NCBI RefSeq assembly: GCF_934190775.1
Contig: NZ_CAKPTG010000002.1
Coordinates: forward strand, 1 to 64,000
From: an uncultured Phascolarctobacterium sp.
Lineage (GTDB): Bacteria > Bacillota > Negativicutes > Acidaminococcales > Acidaminococcaceae
Reading direction: 5' to 3'
DNA: 64,000 nucleotides
Each line of letters opens with the position of its first letter. Position 1 is the stretch's first letter. The notes below the pieces were generated by a model that was given only the letters and a program-made list of their open reading frames with translations, was not told the DNA's origin and searched no databases. The position numbers and the translations under genes are program-made. This document shows positions 56,035 to 64,000 of this stretch, piece by piece.

Positions 56035-57186
56035 ATGAAAATAGCGATTTTAGAAAGTATCATTATGCCAGCAGGTCATGAGGTTGAGTTTGATCGTATC
56101 TTGGTTGATGAGCTGAATAACCAAGGGCATGAACCGGTGATGCTGGTTCCAGAGAATTTCCCTTTTAAAATTAAATATAATGCTAAGGTTAATTACCTTG
56201 AAGGTGGAGAGGTTGTAACTTATGCAGGTGCCAATAAGTTTCAAAAGCTGTGGTTATCTGTAAAGCGTGAAAGTAGGCGCAGAAAGTGGTTTAATTCTGC
56301 TTATAAAAAAAGCAGCGAAAATAATTATGATGCTATCATTATTCCTACAGCAACCTACAGATATTTGCGCGCAATTTTAGATACTGACTTAAAGAACAGC
56401 AAGATACCTGTATATATTATTTTCCATGGTATTAACCCTCAGGAAAAAGCTAATTTTGTGAAACAGGCAAAGCGTTGTGAACGCTATCCTAATATTCATC
56501 TGAAGGTTATTACCTTGCGTAATGATTTTGCAAATGATGGCTTGAAAAATGTAGATTTGATTGTTCCACCTGTGTTTAAGCCGCAGGATTTGCCTGTAGA
56601 TAAAAATTTGACGTATACGGAGCCGTTGACCTTGGGTTTTTTTGGTCAATATCGTCGTGAAAAGAATGTACGCTTCTTTTTAGATGCATTTAAGCGTGCT
56701 AAGTTTACTGTTCCTGTAAAGCTGATTATGCAGGGAGCGACGGCACGTACAGAGGACAGCGAAGAGTTTGAAAAGATTATCAGTGAATACAGGGATGTTC
56801 CTGGTATTGAATTTTGGCATAAAAATCTGATTGGTGAAGAGTGGCAAAAGGCGTTGCTTGGGGTTGATGTTATAATAGCGCCTTATGCTGCAGAGCGTTA
56901 TCGCTATCATTGGAGTGCGATGTTGTTTACTGCTATTGGTTTTTATAAGCCAATTTTGCAGTCACCGGAAATGAATCCGGAGGTTTTGCAGGCATATAAT
57001 GTTGGTGAGGCTGTCGCCCTGGATAGCGTTGATGCATTTACTAAGCAGTTGGAAACTTTTGTTAACAGTTATCCGGAGAAGCATGGGCAGTATAAGCAAG
57101 GGTTGATAGAAGCTAATGAGGCTTATAGCCATGAGAATTTGATTAAGAATTTTTTGAGCAAAGTTAAAAAACAAAGAATATTTTAG
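56035..57186 (+). CDS. GT-B fold glycosyltransferase
   Basis: 383 residues. N-terminal 'MKIAILESIIMPAGHEVEFDRILVDELNNQGH' donor/acceptor Rossmann half; C-terminal 'LTLGFFGQYRREKNVRFFLDAFKRA' and 'GVDVIIAPYAAERYRYHWSAMLFTAIGFYKPILQSP' typical of GT1/GT4-like enzymes. Probably acts in LPS outer-core or O-chain assembly with its neighbours. Sugar unknown. Confidence 0.8.
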   Translation: MKIAILESIIMPAGHEVEFDRILVDELNNQGHEPVMLVPENFPFKIKYNAKVNYLEGGEVVTYAGANKFQKLWLSVKRESRRRKWFNSAYKKSSENNYDAIIIPTATYRYLRAILDTDLKNSKIPVYIIFHGINPQEKANFVKQAKRCERYPNIHLKVITLRNDFANDGLKNVDLIVPPVFKPQDLPVDKNLTYTEPLTLGFFGQYRREKNVRFFLDAFKRAKFTVPVKLIMQGATARTEDSEEFEKIISEYRDVPGIEFWHKNLIGEEWQKALLGVDVIIAPYAAERYRYHWSAMLFTAIGFYKPILQSPEMNPEVLQAYNVGEAVALDSVDAFTKQLETFVNSYPEKHGQYKQGLIEANEAYSHENLIKNFLSKVKKQRIF

Positions 57187-57195
57187 GAGAATATC

Positions 57196-58206
57196 ATGAA
57201 TGAATGTAAGAAAAAATATAAATTGATTTCTGTTATTGTACCTATTTATAAAGTCGAAGCATATTTAAGACGAGGTATAGATAGCATTCTTGCACAAGAT
57301 TATCCTAATATGGAAGTAATTTTGGTTGACGATGGGTCCCCTGATAATTGTGGAAAAATTTGTGATGAATATGCAAAGAAAGATACGCGTATACGAGTAA
57401 TACATAAACCAAATGGAGGCGTTAGTTCTGCTAGAAATGCAGGAATAGATGTTGCAAAAGGAGAGTATATTAGTTTTATAGATAGCGATGACAGTATTTT
57501 GCCATATATGTATTCCACTATGATACAAGTGATGGAAGATAATAATCTGGATATTGTTACTTGTGGGGTACAGAGAATAAAGCCTAGGAAAAAGATAAAA
57601 GAAGCATATGGAGATGGAAGTATTCATATTGTTAGTGGCAGAGAAGCTTTAATAGACTGTTTAGCAAATGATGGTGCTGCAGTTTGGAATAAAGTGTATA
57701 CTAAAAAAGCTATAGGAGATGTTCGATTTCCTGTGGGACGTGTTTTTGAGGACTCTGTTGCTTCGTATTTGTTTTTAGCTAATGCAGAAAAGGTAGGATA
57801 TATAAACAAGGTTTTTTATAATTATTATTATAATGGCAACTCTATTACACAAACATCCTTTACTCCTAAAGCAAGATGGGATTATGTTTTGGCGCGTAAA
57901 GAGGCATTTGAATATAGTGTAGCGAAAAATATTCCTTGTATCAAAGAATGTAAAAGTTTATATGTAAAGGCTTTATTATCTTGTATGACTGCTGTTTATG
58001 CTTGTGGGACAGATAGTGAAAAAAAGATGTATAAGGAGAAAATCATTCCGGAGTTAATAAAATACAAATCTGACAAAGATAGCTACTGTAAATTGAATTC
58101 TAAATATAAGATTTGGCTTAAATTTAGTGGAGATTTTAATATTATCCATATAATTTCTGCAAAAATATCTTTATTCAGCAAAAAATGCAAAAAAATATTG
58201 CGGTGA
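57196..58206 (+). CDS. GT2 glycosyltransferase
   Basis: 336 residues. 'LISVIVPIYKVEAYLRRGIDSILAQDYPNMEVILVDDGSPDN', 'KPNGGVSSARNAGIDVAKGEYISFIDSDD' (D-x-D) and 'WNKVYTKKAIG' give a clear family GT2 GT-A enzyme. Short basic C-terminal end. Ten bases after the previous gene. AT-rich, like the rest of this cluster. Confidence 0.9.
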   Translation: MNECKKKYKLISVIVPIYKVEAYLRRGIDSILAQDYPNMEVILVDDGSPDNCGKICDEYAKKDTRIRVIHKPNGGVSSARNAGIDVAKGEYISFIDSDDSILPYMYSTMIQVMEDNNLDIVTCGVQRIKPRKKIKEAYGDGSIHIVSGREALIDCLANDGAAVWNKVYTKKAIGDVRFPVGRVFEDSVASYLFLANAEKVGYINKVFYNYYYNGNSITQTSFTPKARWDYVLARKEAFEYSVAKNIPCIKECKSLYVKALLSCMTAVYACGTDSEKKMYKEKIIPELIKYKSDKDSYCKLNSKYKIWLKFSGDFNIIHIISAKISLFSKKCKKILR

Positions 58207-58359
58207 GAAAATAAATGTGCCAATAGTTTTCGTTATTATATCGGTATGCGGTGTAGACTAATATATAGCGTAGTATTTTGAATCTATATTATTTTAAATA
58301 TATCCATGCCTTAATATAGTATGCATTCATTAATGCTTAATTAATGGTGGATGATTAAT

Positions 58360-59349
58360 ATGATTAAACAAGATAATAAAATAGATATGGTATATTTATG
58401 GTGCGATGGCAATGACGCTGACTTTAAAGAACGCAAGCAGCAATACTTAAAGCTTGAAGATAGTAGCGAGCAGGAAAATATTGAAGCTGTTGGCGATGTG
58501 CGCTTTTATGACAACGAAGAGCTTAAGTATTCATTGCGTTCATTAGAAATGTATGCATCGTGGATTAATCATGTCTATATAGTTACGGATAGGCAGGTAC
58601 CATATTGGTTGAATGTGGAATATGAAAAGGTTACTGTTGTAGACCATTCGGAGATAATGCCACAGGAATGCATACCATGTTTTAATTCCACCGTAATAGA
58701 ATACTTTTTGCCGTTTATCCCAAATCTTTCGGAAAAGTTCCTTTATGGTAATGACGATACATTTTTTGGCAATGAGACGAAACCAGAAGATTTTTTTGTG
58801 GGAGATAAACCGATTGTACGCGTAAAAAAAAGTCGTCGGAAGAAGCTTTCATATAATCCTGAAAAAAAGTATACTTATTATGGAACTGTACTGAATTCGT
58901 TGGAAATATTGGCGAAAGCTTATGGCAAGAGCTTACCTTATGAGTTGCACCATAATATAGATGCTTATAGTAAGTCGATGTTTCTTTCTACACTTGAAAA
59001 ATTTAAGGATAGCTTAAATAAATGTGTTAAGAATAGGTTTAGAAAATTTAATGATATTCAGAGAATATTGTTTAACTTAAACATGGTATATACGGGAAAG
59101 GCAGAATTGAAAATTGTTTCTGATCCTAAACCATGGCGTTTGCGTCTTGACTTTTTGAAAAAGGTTAATTGGGAAAGCTATTGCGATGCAGACAATGCTC
59201 CTAAGATATACCCGCGAATAGTTAAGTATAAGCCAAAACTTTTCTGCATAAATTCAGGTGCTGATGCCACGATGGAAGAAAAAATGAAAACTAAGCAGTT
59301 TATGGAGTCGCTGTTTCCGCAACCATCTAGGTTTGAAAAAAGCATATAG
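58360..59349 (+). CDS. Stealth family hexose-phosphate transferase 1
   Basis: 329 residues. Stealth signatures: CR1 'KIDMVYLWCDGNDADF', CR2 'LRSLEMYASWINHVYIVTDRQVPYWLN', CR3 'FNSTVIEYFLPFIPNLSEKFLYGNDDTFFG' and a CR4-like region with 'YELHHNIDAY'. Stealth proteins transfer hexose-1-phosphate during capsule or surface polysaccharide synthesis (N-acetylglucosamine-1-phosphotransferase superfamily). Start ATG 58360 is preferred over 58351 by ribosome-site spacing (GGTGGAT). The next gene is a tandem duplicate. Confidence 0.9.
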   Translation: MIKQDNKIDMVYLWCDGNDADFKERKQQYLKLEDSSEQENIEAVGDVRFYDNEELKYSLRSLEMYASWINHVYIVTDRQVPYWLNVEYEKVTVVDHSEIMPQECIPCFNSTVIEYFLPFIPNLSEKFLYGNDDTFFGNETKPEDFFVGDKPIVRVKKSRRKKLSYNPEKKYTYYGTVLNSLEILAKAYGKSLPYELHHNIDAYSKSMFLSTLEKFKDSLNKCVKNRFRKFNDIQRILFNLNMVYTGKAELKIVSDPKPWRLRLDFLKKVNWESYCDADNAPKIYPRIVKYKPKLFCINSGADATMEEKMKTKQFMESLFPQPSRFEKSI

Positions 59350-59449
59350 TAATCGTTTGATTGTATCTATGTGCAGCGTAACAATTAGGCTGCAAAATAT
59401 CTAATTCTCTTAATATATATTAGTGATTAGTTAGAAAGAGATGATTAAT

Positions 59450-60436
59450 ATGATTAAACAAGATAATAAAATAGATATGGTGTACTTGTGGTGCGACGGT
59501 AATGATTCTGCATTTAAAAAACGTAAGCAGCAATACTTAAAGATTGAAGATAACAGTGAGCAGGAAAATAATGAAGCTGTTGGCGATATACGTTTTTTTG
59601 ACAACAAAGAGCTTAAATATTCGCTGCGTTCTTTGGAAATGTATGCACCGTGGATTAATCATGTATACATAGTGACCGATAGGCAGGTACCTAAATGGCT
59701 GAATACGAAATATGAAAAGGTTACTGTTATAGACCATTCGGAGATAATGCCACAGGAAAGCATACCCTGCTTTAATTCTGCTGTAATAGAATACTTTTTG
59801 CCGTTTATCCCCAAGCTTTCGGAAAAGTTTCTTTACGGTAATGACGATATGTTTTTTGGGAAAAAAGTATATCAGGAAGATTTTTTTGCTGGTGATAAGC
59901 CTATTGTAAGAGTGAAAGCAATTCGCCGCAAAAAACTTATGGCTTATCGTGGAACGAAATATACTTATTATGGTACGGTACTCAATTCCTTGGAGCTGTT
60001 AGAAAATACATATGGTAAGAAGGAATCATATGAATTGCATCATAATATAGATGCTTATCGGAAGTCACTGTTTCTTGTTACACTTGATAAATTTCAAAAT
60101 CGCTTAAGCAAATGTTTTCAGAATAGGTTCAGAAAACCTGATGACATACAGAGAATATTATTTAGTTTAGATATGGTGTATTCCGGTAACGCAGAATTGA
60201 AAATTGTTACCAACCCAAAACCATGGCGTTTGCATCTTCACTTTTTAAAAAAGGTTGAGTGGGAAAGCCTATGTGATACGGATAATTCATCAAAACTACA
60301 TAAAAGAATTAATAAATATAAGCCAAAATTTTTCTGTATAAATTCAAGTGCTGATACTACGTTGGAAGAAAAGACGAAAGTCAAGCAGTTTATGGAGTCG
60401 CTGTTTCCGCAACCATCAAAGTTTGAAAAAATATAG
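59450..60436 (+). CDS. Stealth family hexose-phosphate transferase 2
   Basis: 328 residues; largely identical to the preceding protein along its whole length, with identical 'KIDMVYLWCDGND', 'VYIVTDRQVP', 'FLYGNDD' motifs and an identical end 'QFMESLFPQPS'. Differences cluster around residues 140-160 and 200-220, where acceptor or donor specificity could lie. The nucleotide sequence around both starts (ATGATTAATATGATTAAAC) is the same, indicating a recent tandem duplication. Confidence 0.9.
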   Translation: MIKQDNKIDMVYLWCDGNDSAFKKRKQQYLKIEDNSEQENNEAVGDIRFFDNKELKYSLRSLEMYAPWINHVYIVTDRQVPKWLNTKYEKVTVIDHSEIMPQESIPCFNSAVIEYFLPFIPKLSEKFLYGNDDMFFGKKVYQEDFFAGDKPIVRVKAIRRKKLMAYRGTKYTYYGTVLNSLELLENTYGKKESYELHHNIDAYRKSLFLVTLDKFQNRLSKCFQNRFRKPDDIQRILFSLDMVYSGNAELKIVTNPKPWRLHLHFLKKVEWESLCDTDNSSKLHKRINKYKPKFFCINSSADTTLEEKTKVKQFMESLFPQPSKFEKI

Positions 60437-60489
60437 CTTGCTCATAATTTGCTTTATTGCTGAAATCACATATGAGAGGAGAAAAGGAT

Positions 60490-61425
60490 TTGTTTTCTAT
60501 TATTGTTCCGGTATATAATGTTGAAAAATATCTCGACAAATGTTTGGAATCAATGTTGAGGCAGACATTCAAAGATTTTGAATGTATTATCATAGATGAT
60601 GGCTCGCCAGATAATAGTAATATTATTATTGATAAATATGTAAAGCTGGATCAACGCTTTAAGGTTATTCACCAGAAAAACATGGGCATCAGTGCAGCTA
60701 GAAATGCGGGACTTGATATTGCAGAGGGCGATTATATTATCTTTATTGATTCTGATGATTACATTGCTGATGATTATTTGGAAAAATTTGCCTTGAAAAT
60801 AGCTGATACTGGTGCAGATATGGTTATTTGTGGACTTATAGAGGTTTACAAGGATTATGAGAAAAACAAGGTGTTTACAGCCGAAAGCACAGAAGTAATC
60901 AAGCAAAATATTTTAGCAGATGTATGGCCTTCGTATGTTTGGAATAAATGTTATAAAAAAGATTTATTTGGGGATATAAGATTTCCAATAGGGATGGTTT
61001 ACGAGGATTTACTGACAATTCCTGCTATTTGCCTTAATGCAAAGAGAATCGAATGTATACCGGATAAGCTTTATTATTACAATCGCCAAAATGTAAATTC
61101 TATTACTGCGCAAAAAACTGTTAAAAATTTGTACGATCTTTTTCTAGGGCGCATGAAAAACAGGCGGTTAGCTGTAGAGCGTAATGTTGATTGTTTAAAA
61201 GCACTGGATAAAATAATGGTTAAGGAAACAATGAAGTGCTTGTTTAGGCAGTATGCTGATAATGAGCTTTCATTACTGCAGGAGCAAGAAATTTGTGATT
61301 ATCTTAAGGAACGATTGACTAAATCTGAAATTATCGGTTTAAGAAATAAGTTTTGGGTGAAGATGCTTCTGGCAAAAAGGAAGAAGTTGTGCGTATGGTA
61401 TGCTCACTTCAGAGGCTATATGTAA
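60490..61425 (+). CDS. GT2 glycosyltransferase
   Basis: 311 residues from TTG 60490, placed by GAGGAGAAAAGG; ATG 60472 is an alternative with no ribosome site. 'FSIIVPVYNVEKYLDKCLESMLRQTFKDFECIIIDDGSPDN', 'ISAARNAGLDIAEGDYIIFIDSDD' and 'WNKCYKKDLFGDIRFPIG' define family GT2; a paralog of the gene at 57196. Last gene of the cluster. Confidence 0.88.
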   Translation: MFSIIVPVYNVEKYLDKCLESMLRQTFKDFECIIIDDGSPDNSNIIIDKYVKLDQRFKVIHQKNMGISAARNAGLDIAEGDYIIFIDSDDYIADDYLEKFALKIADTGADMVICGLIEVYKDYEKNKVFTAESTEVIKQNILADVWPSYVWNKCYKKDLFGDIRFPIGMVYEDLLTIPAICLNAKRIECIPDKLYYYNRQNVNSITAQKTVKNLYDLFLGRMKNRRLAVERNVDCLKALDKIMVKETMKCLFRQYADNELSLLQEQEICDYLKERLTKSEIIGLRNKFWVKMLLAKRKKLCVWYAHFRGYM

Positions 61426-61456
61426 TTTTGGAGTAAGCGTCAACTCTGCCGTATAA

Positions 61457-61490
61457 AAAAATCAGGACCGCTTTTGCGGTCCTGGTCAAA
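61457..61490. terminator. terminator between convergent genes
   Basis: CAGGACCGC / GCGGTCCTG with TTTT loop. The A-run to its left gives a T-run on the minus strand, so it mainly ends leftward transcription. Confidence 0.7.
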
Positions 61491-61596
61491 ATCTTTATTG
61501 CTTAAAATATAAACGACATCCAACTGGTGCATTTTCTGGCATCAGAAAATGGGTATTGTCATTTTGGGACAGGTTTAATTTGGGGATAGACGAAGC

Positions 61597-61782
61597 CTAC
61601 AGCTCCTTAGCTAACAGGTCCTTGAAGTACTGGTGCTCTTCGGGCGGAGTTTTTAAAATATCCATGGCTTGGTCGATGGAGACATTCAGTGTAGACATAA
61701 GATTTTTGATGCTTTCAGCCTCGCCTTCAGCTCTTCCGTCATTAATGCCAGCCTCATAAATTTGCTTGCTGAAATTATCCAT
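61597..61782 (-). pseudogene. C-terminal remnant of an Rpn/PDDEXK transposase-like protein
   Basis: 61 residues. 'SIKNLMSTLNVSIDQAMDILKTPPEEHQYF' preceded by a Gly/Glu-rich 'GINDGRAEGEAE' is the usual tail of Rpn-family (recombination-promoting nuclease, PD-(D/E)XK transposase-like) proteins of about 300 residues. The nuclease part is missing. An AAGAAGGGA ribosome-like site precedes ATG 61782, so a short peptide may still be made; small internal products of rpn genes are known. Confidence 0.7.
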
Positions 61783-61846
61783 AGTTGCGAGTCCCTTCTT
61801 TGGATGGTATGGTAGGTATGGTTACTTTTTACTGCGTTGGCTGAAA

Positions 61847-62086
61847 CTATACTGGCACGCTATTGTAATAAAGCTCGTCAGGACAAATATCCTGACCTTC
61901 AGGCCAGATGACAGTAAATCCGTCTGCCTTTGCTAAAGAAAAATAAGAAAAATCCTTGAGCCTGCTATACCACGAACCTTTGATATAAGGCTTTACGTCG
62001 AATATTTTAGTTTCACCATTATTGAAAATAACCTTTAGAGTATAATCCTTTTGTACAGTTACGCTGATAGCGGTTGGTCTAAGCAT
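61847..62086 (-). CDS. DUF2442 family protein
   Basis: 79 residues from ATG 62086 with GAGGTG in front. 'VTVQKDYTLKVIFNNGETKIFDVKPYIKG' and 'TVIWPEGQDICPDELYYN' are the DUF2442 pattern. It lies behind a truncated DUF4160 copy (62108-62207) and is a paralog of the next DUF2442 gene. Likely one half of a duplicated DUF4160-DUF2442 pair that has lost its partner. Confidence 0.85.
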   Translation of the reverse strand: MLRPTAISVTVQKDYTLKVIFNNGETKIFDVKPYIKGSWYSRLKDFSYFSLAKADGFTVIWPEGQDICPDELYYNSVPV

Positions 62087-62107
62087 AATTTTCACCTCTA
62101 ATAATTG

Positions 62108-62207
62108 TTAACGTAATGGTTCAATTTTAAAATAGCCGTCACAGGCAGATAACAAAATCCAATTTGCGTTTAACTCATCTCTTACATTAGCAAATTTAAG
62201 TAACAGC
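62108..62207 (-). pseudogene. C-terminal remnant of a DUF4160 gene
   Basis: The minus strand encodes LLKFANVRDELNANW then ILLSACDGYFKIEPLR and a stop, matching the end of the intact DUF4160 protein at 62480 (KDELIANW ... YKIEPLR). No start region remains. It shows that the DUF4160-DUF2442 pair was duplicated and one DUF4160 then lost. Confidence 0.8.
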
Positions 62208-62462
62208 TTAAATAACCTGCAAAGGAAAGCTGCACTCGTATAAATATTCCGGTGCAATATCAATTTCATCGCTCCAAGCTACGGAACCACAATCAGCCTT
62301 AGCTGTCAGGAAAAAACTGAGATTGTTCAATGGTTTGTAGATTGCTTTGGCAAGAAGTGGGCGAGCATCAAAAAGCTTTTTTTCGCCGCTGGCAAAGGTT
62401 AAAATCAGCGTATAATCCTTTTGCGGTTGTACGTTGGTAACTACCCATACTGGCGTTTTCAT
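62208..62462 (-). CDS. DUF2442 family protein
   Basis: 84 residues from ATG 62462 (AAAGGAG in front; GTG 62474 overlaps that site). 'VQPQKDYTLILTFASGEKKLFDARPLL' and 'GSVAWSDEIDIAPEYLYE' define DUF2442. Translated with the DUF4160 gene 17 bases upstream. These pairs look like small two-component modules (toxin-antitoxin-like by arrangement), but the activity is not established. Confidence 0.87.
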   Translation of the reverse strand: MKTPVWVVTNVQPQKDYTLILTFASGEKKLFDARPLLAKAIYKPLNNLSFFLTAKADCGSVAWSDEIDIAPEYLYECSFPLQVI

Positions 62463-62479
62463 AATTGTGGTCACTCCTT

Positions 62480-62740
62480 TTAACGCAATGGTTCAATTTT
62501 ATATAATGGTTCTTCGTTAATAGCCAGTTCCCAATTGGCTATTAGCTCATCTTTGTGAATTTCTGTCCAGGCTGCTATAAATTTAATCTGTCTTTTTGGC
62601 ATATCTCCTTCAATTAGCTCACCATCAAGATTGAATGTAGCATAATATCCCTGATATGATGCATGGAAATGAGGCGGATTGTGTTCACCGTTGTTGTACA
62701 TCTTAATAATAATACCATAAAACATTGAAATAGCCGGCAT
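62480..62740 (-). CDS. DUF4160 family protein
   Basis: 86 residues from ATG 62740 (AAAGGAGAG). 'GIIIKMYNNGEHNPPHFHASYQGYYATFNLDGELIEGDMPKRQ' carries the family's conserved PPHFH and acidic patch, followed by 'KDELIANWELA'. Promoter TTGTAT-17-TATAAT at 62759-62787. First gene of the small leftward operon DUF4160-DUF2442-(remnant)-DUF2442. Confidence 0.9.
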   Translation of the reverse strand: MPAISMFYGIIIKMYNNGEHNPPHFHASYQGYYATFNLDGELIEGDMPKRQIKFIAAWTEIHKDELIANWELAINEEPLYKIEPLR

Positions 62741-62758
62741 ACTGTTTTCTCTCCTTTA

Positions 62759-62787
62759 ATTATAATATTTGCTCCAGCAAAATACAA
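62759..62787 (-). promoter_or_regulatory. promoter of DUF4160-DUF2442 operon
   Basis: Minus strand TTGTAT (62782-62787), 17 bases, TATAAT (62759-62764). Confidence 0.78.
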
Positions 62788-62805
62788 CATAAGGTGCTGA
62801 ACAAA

Positions 62806-62911
62806 AAAGCAGTACACATAGCATCCGGAAGTTTCGGATACCGTAGGTACTGCTAAATACTACCGACATGAGCCGGTAGGCTCTGCTTATTTTGTTGTGA
62901 ATGTGAAGCTA
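62806..62911 (-). ncRNA. candidate small RNA
   Basis: Minus-strand promoter TTGACT (62940-62945), 17 bases, TATACT (62917-62922) is followed by about 105 bases without a reading frame. They fold into CTACCG/CGGTAG and then a long terminator hairpin AGCAGTAC...ATCCG/CGGAT...GTACTGCT with TTTTTTG. The RNA ends just before the DUF4160 promoter. No known family recognised. Confidence 0.6.
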
Positions 62912-63104
62912 AGATAAGTATAAATAAAAAGGAGAAGAAAGTCAAGTGAAGATTCTGAAAATAACGAAAATAAATCAGCGATACAATTGCTACTGTAGAT
63001 GTCGGTGCTTTTGGCTACTACCAACATTTTCCTGCAAATTTCTGTAACCTACTTTACAAAATCTACTCTATCTTCTTTTTCTACGAGAAAACTGCAACTT
63101 TTTG

Positions 63105-63133
63105 TTGACAGTTACAAAGAATTACTGTATTAT
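63105..63133 (+). promoter_or_regulatory. promoter of metA
   Basis: TTGACA (63105-63110), 17 bases, TATTAT (63128-63133), immediately before the T-box leader. Confidence 0.85.
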
Positions 63134-63139
63134 CATGCA

Positions 63140-63438
63140 CATAACTTAATAATGGGCGATGAAGAGAAGAGTAAATGTACGAGCCTGGCAAAGAGAGCCT
63201 TCATAATGGTGCAAGAAGGAGCAGGTGGTGACATTGAAGATGGTCTTGGAGCCGATGGACTGAGATGCTGGCATTTAGGTCGTCCGGGTGCACCCGTTAC
63301 AGTGCTGGAGTATTAAAGGGTAAACAATCCCTGCGTACTTGATGAGGTCCATGTGGTGACATATGGATGAATTAGGGTGGTATCACGAAGCAACGCTTTC
63401 GTCCCTGTATTTTTACAGGAACGGAAGCTTTTTTATTG
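63140..63438 (+). promoter_or_regulatory. methionine T-box riboswitch
   Basis: Stem I contains GATGAAGAGAAGAGTAA with the AGTA loop-E element on its 5' side and the distal motif AATGGTGCAAG. The specifier loop on the 3' side, between ACAT and TCTT helices, reads GAAG-AUG-G (AUG at 63240-63242), i.e. methionine tRNA. The T-box is AGGGTGGTATCACGA (63374-63388), departing from consensus ACCGCG but keeping TGGT. Terminator at 63392-63436 (CTTTCGTCCCTGT / ACAGGAACGGAAG plus T-run). Confidence 0.9.
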
Positions 63439-63496
63439 CTCATCCTCCTGTAGCAAGTTTGATAATTAAAGTTAGGAAATGTAGGAGGAACAAATA

Positions 63497-64000
63497 ATGC
63501 CGATTAAAATCAACGACCATTTATCCGCGATCTGCCAACTGCAGGAGGAAGGAATTTTTACCATGACAGAACAGCGCGCGACGACGCAGCGTATTCGTCC
63601 GCTGAAGGTGTGCGTGCTGAACCTGATGCCGCTGAAGAAGCCGACGGAGATTCAGCTACTACGCCTTTTGGGTAATTCCCCGCTGCAGATAGAAGTTGAC
63701 TTCTGTCGTACCGTGAGCCGCGAAACCACTCACACCGATAATTCGTATCTTGACCGTGCGTATCTGGAGTTTGATGATATCAAGGACCGTTATTACGATG
63801 CCTTTTTGATGACGGGCGCACCGGTAGAAACCATTCCCTTTGAGGCGGTTGATTACTGGAAGGAAATAGAAGCTTATCTTGATTGGGCCGAATATCACTG
63901 TTATTCCACGATGACACTTTGTTGGGGCGCGCAGGCTGCCTTGTACCACTATTACGGCGTAAACAAAACGATTTTGCCGGCGAAAATGTTTGGCATCTTC
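63497..64000 (+). CDS. metA: homoserine O-acyltransferase (partial, runs off window)
   Basis: The first 168 residues of MetA, open at the window end. Start ATG 63497 behind GGAGGAA. 'IRPLKVCVLNLMPLKKPTEIQLLRLLGNSPLQ', 'THTDNSYLDRAYLEFDDIKD', 'FLMTGAPVETIPFEAVDYW' and 'MTLCWGAQAALYHYYG' with the nucleophile Cys. The Glu in 'TGAPVE' (Gly in E. coli, 'TGAPLG') is, in characterised homologs such as that of Bacillus cereus, the mark of acetyl-CoA use, so homoserine O-acetyltransferase activity is predicted. First step of methionine synthesis, controlled by the Met T-box. Confidence 0.95.
   Translation, partial: MPIKINDHLSAICQLQEEGIFTMTEQRATTQRIRPLKVCVLNLMPLKKPTEIQLLRLLGNSPLQIEVDFCRTVSRETTHTDNSYLDRAYLEFDDIKDRYYDAFLMTGAPVETIPFEAVDYWKEIEAYLDWAEYHCYSTMTLCWGAQAALYHYYGVNKTILPAKMFGIF

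Noticed and set aside
62999..63316. 105-residue open frame upstream of metA
   Set aside because: It runs through the metA promoter and T-box stem I, has no ribosome site, and its product has no recognisable features.

Overview
The window looks like chromosomal DNA of a diderm Firmicute of the class Negativicutes, most like an Acidaminococcaceae/Phascolarctobacterium-type gut anaerobe (inference from gene content, not from a marker gene). The signs are an SLH-domain outer-membrane porin (OmpM type), a complete ADP-heptose/heptosyltransferase LPS-core operon with an LptD-like protein, Firmicutes-style T-box and TPP riboswitches, and a large soluble iron-sulfur redox operon of a strict anaerobe.

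Layout. 0-3.4 kb: DUF559 protein, exported protein, ompM-like porin, then antitoxin-like small RNAs with a 28-aa toxin gene. 3.5-7.9 kb: DUF2442 protein and a leftward serC-serA-histidine phosphatase serine operon behind a serine T-box with two antiterminators. 7.9-10.1 kb: thiC with a TPP riboswitch, flanked on both sides by type I toxin-antitoxin modules. 10.2-20 kb: DUF535 protein, exported protein, and lptD-like-gmhA-hldE-hldD-gmhB-waaC-waaF-orf. 20-21.6 kb: Na+/alanine symporter. 21.6-32.4 kb: AT-rich accessory region with a DUF4143 ATPase between two identical hairpins, three PD-(D/E)XK-like proteins sharing duplicated leaders, a dnaB remnant, an MBL-fold protein and a WYL regulator. 32.6-41.4 kb: hdrB-hdrC-hdrA-flxD-like-two FeS proteins-flxA-like, followed by an SdhB/FrdB-like and an FrdA-like subunit. 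41.5-45.3 kb: two more toxin-antitoxin modules plus a truncated third, small unknown genes, and a barnase/barstar pair. 45.4-48.8 kb: ABC-F ATPase and MATE transporter. 49-53 kb: RloA/RloB-type defence pair between direct repeats, a second DUF4143 ATPase and a helicase-type remnant. 53-61.4 kb: LtaS-like sulfatase and six glycan transferases including two tandem Stealth proteins. 61.5-64 kb: DUF4160/DUF2442 pairs, a candidate small RNA, and metA (cut by the window end) behind a methionine T-box.

Two things stand out. First, the 32.6-41.4 kb operon joins all parts of an NADH-dependent HdrABC-Flx electron-bifurcating complex to a soluble, membrane-anchor-free fumarate-reductase-like pair. This suggests a cytosolic complex that couples fumarate (or a related acceptor) reduction by NADH to ferredoxin reduction. 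Second, a dispersed family of TxpA/RatA-like type I toxin-antitoxin modules occurs five times intact, once truncated, and with two orphan antitoxin-like RNAs. In the family a hairpin-forming 5' sequence starts with the same bases in toxin mRNA and antitoxin RNA.

All family assignments come from reading motifs by eye; no database search was run.
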